This document shows, piece after piece, positions 59,480 to 64,000 of a stretch of DNA of 64,000 nt (its first letter is position 1; every line of letters begins with the position of its first letter). A program made the position numbers and the translations under genes. Origin of the DNA: JBBSHS01 sp038232515 (GTDB lineage Bacteria; Actinomycetota; Acidimicrobiia; Acidimicrobiales; JAUJNH01); assembly GCA_038232515.1 (NCBI GenBank), contig JBBSHS010000001.1:45848-109847 (forward strand). Reading direction: 5' to 3'. A model generated the notes under the pieces. It was not told where the DNA came from. It did no database searches and saw only the letters and a list, made by a program, of their open reading frames with translations.

Positions 59480-61177
59480 ATGGCGTCGGTGAGCGATGAG
59501 TGGAAGGCGCCGGTCACGAGCTCACCAGACGATGAGGTCAGTTTCGTGCTGGGCCTGCTGGCTTTCACCACCGCAGATCCGGACCGCCTGAACCCGGCCA
59601 CCCAGGCGAAGACAGCCGAGTGGCTCCTCAAGTTGGCGGTGCTGGGCGCAGACCGCGACTGCGCCGCGTACCTCGCTCCGGCGGGGGAGTCATCGGTCAC
59701 CTTCGAAGTGCGGGTCGTCGACGAATCCGGTCGGGGCCACACCCAGGCGGGATTGGGTGCCGGGGCGGCCCTGCGGGCTGCCGCCGAGGCGATCACGAAG
59801 TCGGCGGAGCGGGCGGAAGTGGTGGTTCGGGGCGGAGCCACGGACGGGAGAGTCGTATTGGCGTCCGCTGCGGGGAGCACCGTCTTTGTCGACCCGCGGT
59901 CGGAACGGACTGCGCCGCCGGTGGGTACCGACGAGCACCAGGGTCTCGACGACAATGGCGACGGGTCGTATCGGAGCTACGGACACCACGACGATGCGTC
60001 GGCACCCACGCACGAGGGGACTCGCCTCTTGGCGCCGCAGGAGTCGGTGGCGGACGAAGGTGCGACCGACGAGGAGCCCGGGCCGCCCCAGCCGCGGCCC
60101 GGCGCCGTGGGCAGGCGCTGGGCGAGGGCTGATCGGTTGGCCAGATCGGCTGGAGGGGGTTTGATCGGCTCTCACCCTCCGTCGGTCGAGGGGATGGCGG
60201 GTGAGGTCGTCGACAGGCCTGTGAGCGGGGGGGCTTCGGTGGCGCAGGGGCTCCAGGACCTGCGTGCCGGCGCAGTCGGTTTCCAGGCCGCCCTGTCGGA
60301 AACCCGAGCCGAAGCCGAGGCCCAGATGACGCGTTTGCGCGAGGAGTCGGCCGCCGCCGTCGTGGCCCTTCGGGTGGCCGTGGTCGAGACGGGTGAGCAG
60401 ATGGCGCGCCTGCGTGACGAGATGGCCGCTGAGGTAGCCGATTTCCGTGGGGGTCTGGAGGAGGGCGGGGCGCAGGGGAGGTTCCGGCCAGAGATGTCGA
60501 CGGCGGAGGTCGGCGATATCCGGGCGGCTCTGGACGAGTCGCGAGGCGACATGGAAGTCCTGTTGGCCACGATGATGGACGAACGGGCCGCTGATGTGGA
60601 CGCCGTACAGGCCGCACTGGTGGAGTTCCGTGGCTATATCGACGACCAGATGAGGCGGATGCTCCAGGAGTTCCGGTCGGGCGGGGCCACGGTCCAGGAC
60701 GCCCTCGTCGAGTTTCGAGACGATGCGGGGACGAATGCGGAAGGGATCATCGAGGAGGTCCGCGCCCGTGCCCGGGTCGCAGAGGCCCAGGCGCAGGGCC
60801 AGGCCGAGGCATTGGGGGCGGTGCTGGAAGACCTCGGAACCGGCCTGGCCCGCGTCGACGGTGCTGGGCTGGAGTCGCGCCAACGCTTCGATCTCATCGA
60901 CGCCGAGCTCTCCGCTTCGGTCGGTTACCAGAGGCTGGCGGCGGATGAGTTCTCGGCGTTACGCGAGGACGTGGCCCTCGTGGCCGAGATGCGAGGTGAG
61001 CTGGATTCGTTACGGGCCGAGCTGGTCGTCGTCAAAGACCAACTGGCCCGACAGCTCGGCGCCCCCGCCGCGGATCTGAAGCCTGAGCAGCTCGACGGCA
61101 TCGCCGATGCCATCGCCGCACGGCTGCTCGAGTCGGTCGGGTTCGAACCCGGGCCGCCGATCGAGAACCGGCCCTGA
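59480..61177 (+). CDS. large coiled-coil protein of unknown function
   Basis: 565 residues from MASVSDEWKAPVTSSPDDEV. The first ~130 residues look globular (VLGLLAFTTADPDRLNPATQAKTAEWLLKLAVLGADRDCAAYL). A disordered acidic/Pro linker follows, then from about 250 a long helical, Ala/Glu/Arg-rich region with repeated A(A/E)V..FR.AL.E.R motifs (ALSETRAEAEAQMTRLREES; VQAALVEFRGYIDDQMRRML). Possibly a scaffold or chromosome/cell-envelope structural protein. Family not recognised. Confidence 0.7.
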   Translation: MASVSDEWKAPVTSSPDDEVSFVLGLLAFTTADPDRLNPATQAKTAEWLLKLAVLGADRDCAAYLAPAGESSVTFEVRVVDESGRGHTQAGLGAGAALRAAAEAITKSAERAEVVVRGGATDGRVVLASAAGSTVFVDPRSERTAPPVGTDEHQGLDDNGDGSYRSYGHHDDASAPTHEGTRLLAPQESVADEGATDEEPGPPQPRPGAVGRRWARADRLARSAGGGLIGSHPPSVEGMAGEVVDRPVSGGASVAQGLQDLRAGAVGFQAALSETRAEAEAQMTRLREESAAAVVALRVAVVETGEQMARLRDEMAAEVADFRGGLEEGGAQGRFRPEMSTAEVGDIRAALDESRGDMEVLLATMMDERAADVDAVQAALVEFRGYIDDQMRRMLQEFRSGGATVQDALVEFRDDAGTNAEGIIEEVRARARVAEAQAQGQAEALGAVLEDLGTGLARVDGAGLESRQRFDLIDAELSASVGYQRLAADEFSALREDVALVAEMRGELDSLRAELVVVKDQLARQLGAPAADLKPEQLDGIADAIAARLLESVGFEPGPPIENRP

Positions 61178-61290
61178 TACCCCGTGGGTGACGAGGCCGC
61201 CGAGCTGGGGGACGAGGTCAGTGCGCTCTGCCTCTTTCCACGCGCTCGTGCGCCGGGCCCGGAGGCGGCTTGCTGCGGGCCGGGGTGCCG

Positions 61291-61818
61291 GTGAGCGACA
61301 AGCCCTTCGACGTCTTGATGGCGTCCCTCGACGCGCCGATGGCGATCGTCACCGCCGCCGCCGGCACCGAGCGGGCCGGCTGCCTCATCGGCTTCCACAC
61401 CCAGTGCAGCATCCACCCCGCCCGCATCGCCGTGTGGCTGTCCAAGGCCAACCACACCAACCGGGTGGCGCTGATGTCGTCGCACCTCGGCATTCACCTG
61501 CTCACCGAGGACGACCGGGATCTCGCCTGCCTGTTCGGAACCCTGAGCGGCGACGACGTCGACAAGTTTGAACACTGCCAATCCGACGTGGGTCCCGAGG
61601 GCGTGCCCATCCTGCGTCGCTGTCCCAATCGGCTGGTCGTGCGTCGCACCGCTCTCCTGGACGAGGGCGGTGACCACGTCTGCGTGGTCACCGAGCCGAT
61701 CCAAGCGGCCGCCGCCGGACCGTTCCGACCGTTGCGCCTCTCCCACGTGAACGACCTCGAGCCGGGCCACACCGTCGACGAACGCCCGAGCCCCACGACC
61801 GAACGGGCAGAGAGCTGA
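61291..61818 (+). CDS. flavin reductase-like domain protein
   Basis: 175 residues from GTG 61291 (VSDKPFDVLMASLDAPMAIV). Split-barrel flavin-binding fold: IVTAAAGTERAGCLIGFHTQCSI is the family start and FGTLSGDDVDKFEHC the FMN contact segment. Probably a flavin reductase or flavoprotein partner. Starts about 110 bp after the coiled-coil gene and 10 bp before the LigD-like gene. Confidence 0.85.
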   Translation: MSDKPFDVLMASLDAPMAIVTAAAGTERAGCLIGFHTQCSIHPARIAVWLSKANHTNRVALMSSHLGIHLLTEDDRDLACLFGTLSGDDVDKFEHCQSDVGPEGVPILRRCPNRLVVRRTALLDEGGDHVCVVTEPIQAAAAGPFRPLRLSHVNDLEPGHTVDERPSPTTERAES

Positions 61819-61827
61819 GCCGGCTTG

Positions 61828-62841
61828 ATGGCGGATGACGGTGTGGTCGTCGAGGCGTCCGGGCGCGAGCTCCTCGTTACCCATCCGGACAAGGTTTTCT
61901 TCGCCGAGCGGGGCGAGACCAAGCTCGACCTCGTGCGGTTCTACCAGTCGGTGGCCGAGCCGCTGCTGGGCGCCATGGGCGGCCGGCCCGTGCTGCTCCA
62001 ACGCTTCCCCCACGGAGCCACCGGGCAGTCGTTCTTCCAGAAGCGGGTCCCCGACTCGCGGCCTGACTGGCTGGAGACGACCATCGTCAGCACCCCGAAC
62101 GGGACCACCTCGCGGGCAATGGTGGCGGCCGACCTGGCCCATGTGCTGTGGGCGGTCAACCTTGCCTGCCTCGGCTTCCACGTGTGGCCCACCAAGGCGG
62201 CTGATCCGGAGCACGCCGACGAGCTGCGCATCGACCTCGACCCCACCACAGGGGTGACGTTCGCCATGTTGCGCGAAGCCGCGCTGGAGGTCCACGCCCT
62301 CCTGGACGAGATGGCCGTCATAGGCCTGCCCAAGACGACCGGGAACCGCGGCATCCACGTCTACGTGCGGTTGGAACCGCGGTGGTCGTCCTACGACGTG
62401 CGGGCAGCCGCCGTGGCCGTGGCCCGCGAGCTTGAGCGCCGCCGCCCCGACCTCATGACCGCGGCCTGGTGGAAAGAGGAGCGGGGCCGACGCGTCTTCG
62501 TCGACTTCAACCAGAACGCCCCGCACAAGACCATCTTCGGCGCGTGGTCGGTGCGGGCCCGCCCGGGTGCCCAGGTGTCCACGCCTTTTGACTGGGACGA
62601 GATGGCCACCATCGAGCCCGACGACCTCACGATCGCCACCGTGCCCGCACGGGTGGCGGAGCGCGGTGATCCGTGGGCCACGATGACCGACCTGCCGCAA
62701 TCGCTGGAACCGCTGCTGGCGTTGCACCGGCGCGACCGGGCCTCCGGACTGGCCGATGCCCCATGGCCGCCCGTCTACCCCAAGATGCCGGGCGAGCCGC
62801 CGAGGGTGGCCCCCAGCCGGGCCCGCAGGCCGCCGTCGTGA
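61828..62841 (+). CDS. LigD-type polymerase/primase domain protein (PrimPol)
   Basis: 337 residues from MADDGVVVEASGRELLVTHP. Stand-alone LigD polymerase domain: VTHPDKVFFAERGETKLDLV, RPVLLQRFPHG...FFQKRVP, the metal DxD in LRIDLDPTTGV, KTTGNRGIHVYV, and FVDFNQNAPHKTIFGAWSVRARPGA. Ends after the domain. It fills DNA ends in Ku/LigD non-homologous end joining. No ku or ligase gene is in the window. Confidence 0.9.
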   Translation: MADDGVVVEASGRELLVTHPDKVFFAERGETKLDLVRFYQSVAEPLLGAMGGRPVLLQRFPHGATGQSFFQKRVPDSRPDWLETTIVSTPNGTTSRAMVAADLAHVLWAVNLACLGFHVWPTKAADPEHADELRIDLDPTTGVTFAMLREAALEVHALLDEMAVIGLPKTTGNRGIHVYVRLEPRWSSYDVRAAAVAVARELERRRPDLMTAAWWKEERGRRVFVDFNQNAPHKTIFGAWSVRARPGAQVSTPFDWDEMATIEPDDLTIATVPARVAERGDPWATMTDLPQSLEPLLALHRRDRASGLADAPWPPVYPKMPGEPPRVAPSRARRPPS

Positions 62842-62874
62842 CGCGCAGGGCTCGCGGGCCCTGACCCGGGAGGC

Positions 62875-63312
62875 TCAGACGGCCCGGTCGACGAACTGGT
62901 GGGCACCGGTGTCCAGCACCCAGTCGTGACCGGCTCGGACGGCTGGCCGGGCCACGAAGGCCACCAGTCGGAATCCCCGACCGGTGGGCGACAGCGCCGA
63001 GACGAGGCGAACCTCGCATCCGGTCGTGCTTTCCTCGAGCTCGAGCCGGGCCACACCGGACACGTCACCGGCGATGGTGGCGACCACCAAGGTCGGAGGT
63101 ACGACCTCGTCCAGGGAGATGGTGAAGCGCAGTGCGTAGGGGAGCGGCGGCTGGACGACGCAGCGCCAGATGGCCCCGGCCACGAGCCCCTGACCGTCGA
63201 AGCTGCGCAGCCAGGGCCACCACCGCTGGTAGTCGTCCACGGCGGCGATGGCGGTCCACAACGTTGGCGCGTCGACGTCGAAGCGGAAGCGCCGGTCGGA
63301 GCGGAGTTCCAC
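62875..63312 (-). CDS. SRPBCC-family protein
   Basis: 145 residues from a GTG (MELRSDRRFRFDVDAP). DAPTLWTAIAAVDDYQRWWPWLRSF is the START/polyketide-cyclase-like opening, followed by a beta sheet (VVQPPLPYALRFTISLDEV) and C-terminal helix. Binds a hydrophobic ligand; role unknown. Confidence 0.82.
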   Translation of the reverse strand: MELRSDRRFRFDVDAPTLWTAIAAVDDYQRWWPWLRSFDGQGLVAGAIWRCVVQPPLPYALRFTISLDEVVPPTLVVATIAGDVSGVARLELEESTTGCEVRLVSALSPTGRGFRLVAFVARPAVRAGHDWVLDTGAHQFVDRAV

Positions 63313-63380
63313 ACTCCCAGGGTCCCACCTTTTGGGTCAGACGGGCCCACGATGACCGGTCACCAGGTGGAGGGAGCTGG

Positions 63381-64000
63381 CTACGAGAGGACGCGCCTCT
63401 TGAAACCACGCACGCCGAGCCACAGGAACAGCCCGCAGAAGGCCAGCATCACCGGATAGATCACGTACAGGTGCATGTGGGCCGAGCTGGTGAGCGCGGC
63501 GCGGAACCCCTCGGTGACGTAGATCAGCGGGTTGACCAGGACCAGCGTCTGCAGCCACGAGAAGCCGCCGACCTTCACCGCTTCGAGCGTCGTCCACGGG
63601 TAGTAGGTACCGCCCAGGAAGGTCATGGGCAGGATCACCACACCGAACAACATGGGCACCGTGCGGGGATCGAACGCCGTCCCAAAAGTGAGGCCCATGG
63701 CCGAGCAGGTGACACAGGCCAGTGGGATCAAGGTCACTAGCACGAACCAGTGGACCGACAGGTGGATGTCGATCTGGTGGGCGTGCACCACCGAGGCGAC
63801 GGGGAACACGATGAGCGCGGCGACCAGGCCCTGTATGGCTCCGGTGGTGACCTTGGCCAGTGCCACCATGGCGACCGGCAGGGGGGCGAGGACGCGGTCC
63901 TCGATCTCCTTGGTGTAACCGAACTCCTGGACCATGGGCAGGGCCACGGCCTGGATTCCCTGGAACATGATTGACAGGCCGACGACGCCCGCCACCAGAA
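63381..64000 (-). CDS. ABC-2 type transporter permease, 3' part
   Basis: C-terminal ~204 residues of a DrrB/NodJ-like ABC-2 permease; the gene runs out of the window. Four to five helices, with IEDRVLAPLPVAMVALAKV (conserved R.L.P loop), MGLTFGTAFDPRTVPMLFGVVILPMTFLGGTYYPW, and NPLIYVTEGFRAAL, the diagnostic ABC-2 C-terminal motif. Would export drugs, lipids or polysaccharide with an upstream ATPase. Confidence 0.9.
   Translation of the reverse strand, partial: LVAGVVGLSIMFQGIQAVALPMVQEFGYTKEIEDRVLAPLPVAMVALAKVTTGAIQGLVAALIVFPVASVVHAHQIDIHLSVHWFVLVTLIPLACVTCSAMGLTFGTAFDPRTVPMLFGVVILPMTFLGGTYYPWTTLEAVKVGGFSWLQTLVLVNPLIYVTEGFRAALTSSAHMHLYVIYPVMLAFCGLFLWLGVRGFKRRVLS

Overview
The window looks like chromosomal DNA of a high-GC actinobacterium, most plausibly an uncultured member of the Acidimicrobiia or a neighbouring deep lineage (inference). 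Lineage markers are a WhiB [4Fe-4S] regulator, an acyl-CoA carboxylase epsilon subunit, a GlnR-like OmpR-type regulator beside glutamine synthetase genes, a DinB/MDMPI-fold mycothiol-type protein, and the ArsA-ArsA / NfeD / WhiB / penicillin-binding-protein neighbourhood that also occurs in mycobacteria (Rv3679-Rv3682). GTG starts and 4-bp ATGA/GTGA overlaps are common.

Layout. 1-5.5 kb: end of an acyl-CoA carboxylase beta subunit with its epsilon subunit, a methyltransferase, an S51 peptidase, two cyclophilins and aspartokinase. 5.5-9.6 kb: sulfate activation operon cysD-cysN-cysC and, divergently, asd. 9.6-16.9 kb: anchored protein, methyltransferase, MDMPI-type protein, AurF-like diiron protein, alpha/beta hydrolase, a MacB-type ABC exporter and an SGNH lipoprotein. 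17-21.6 kb: GT87-type mannosyltransferase, dTDP-rhamnose-4-epimerase-like protein and a two-component system. 21.7-25.5 kb: GT2 / DUF2064-methyltransferase / molybdopterin oxidoreductase / membrane protein cluster in which three consecutive genes are broken. 25.5-31.1 kb: ABC exporter, an esterase without its nucleophile, aldehyde dehydrogenase, Dabb protein and an alkyltransferase-like protein. 31.1-38 kb: 5'-truncated globin with a DUF3565-DUF1971 protein, ArsR regulator with a His-repeat CDF metal exporter, GDT1-like transporter, frameshifted PfpI protein, FMN reductase with MFS pump, DoxX-like protein, and tRNA-Pro(CGG). 38.4-49 kb: receiver protein, STAS protein, ArsA pair, NfeD, WhiB, PBP1, pseudo-protease, Mrp ATPase, SufR-like regulator and an A-type Fe-S carrier. 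49-55.8 kb: Tat lipoprotein, a compact xanthine-dehydrogenase-like fusion, RidA, GlnR-like regulator and two divergent glutamine synthetases. 55.8-57.6 kb: small integrative-element remnant at the 3' end of glnA. 57.6-64 kb: VapBC-like remnant, DEAD-box helicase, coiled-coil protein, flavin reductase, LigD-type polymerase, SRPBCC protein and an ABC-2 permease running off the end.

The most notable finds are non-genic. (1) A 24-bp perfect direct repeat duplicates the last codons of glnA at 55795-55818 and 57577-57600. It brackets an integrase catalytic domain and paired CGTGACAC sites at both ends, so it is a probable att-flanked element that rebuilds the glnA stop codon. (2) A dispersed intergenic repeat of three consecutive hairpins occurs in four copies (16.9, 18.6, 23.7 and 52.1 kb), at or overlapping gene ends. 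(3) A second, 65-70 bp palindromic element occurs twice (8.45 and 31.94 kb); its second copy sits where a truncated-hemoglobin gene loses its 5' end.

Several reading frames are interrupted by single stops or indels. This may be real decay or assembly error and cannot be resolved from sequence alone.
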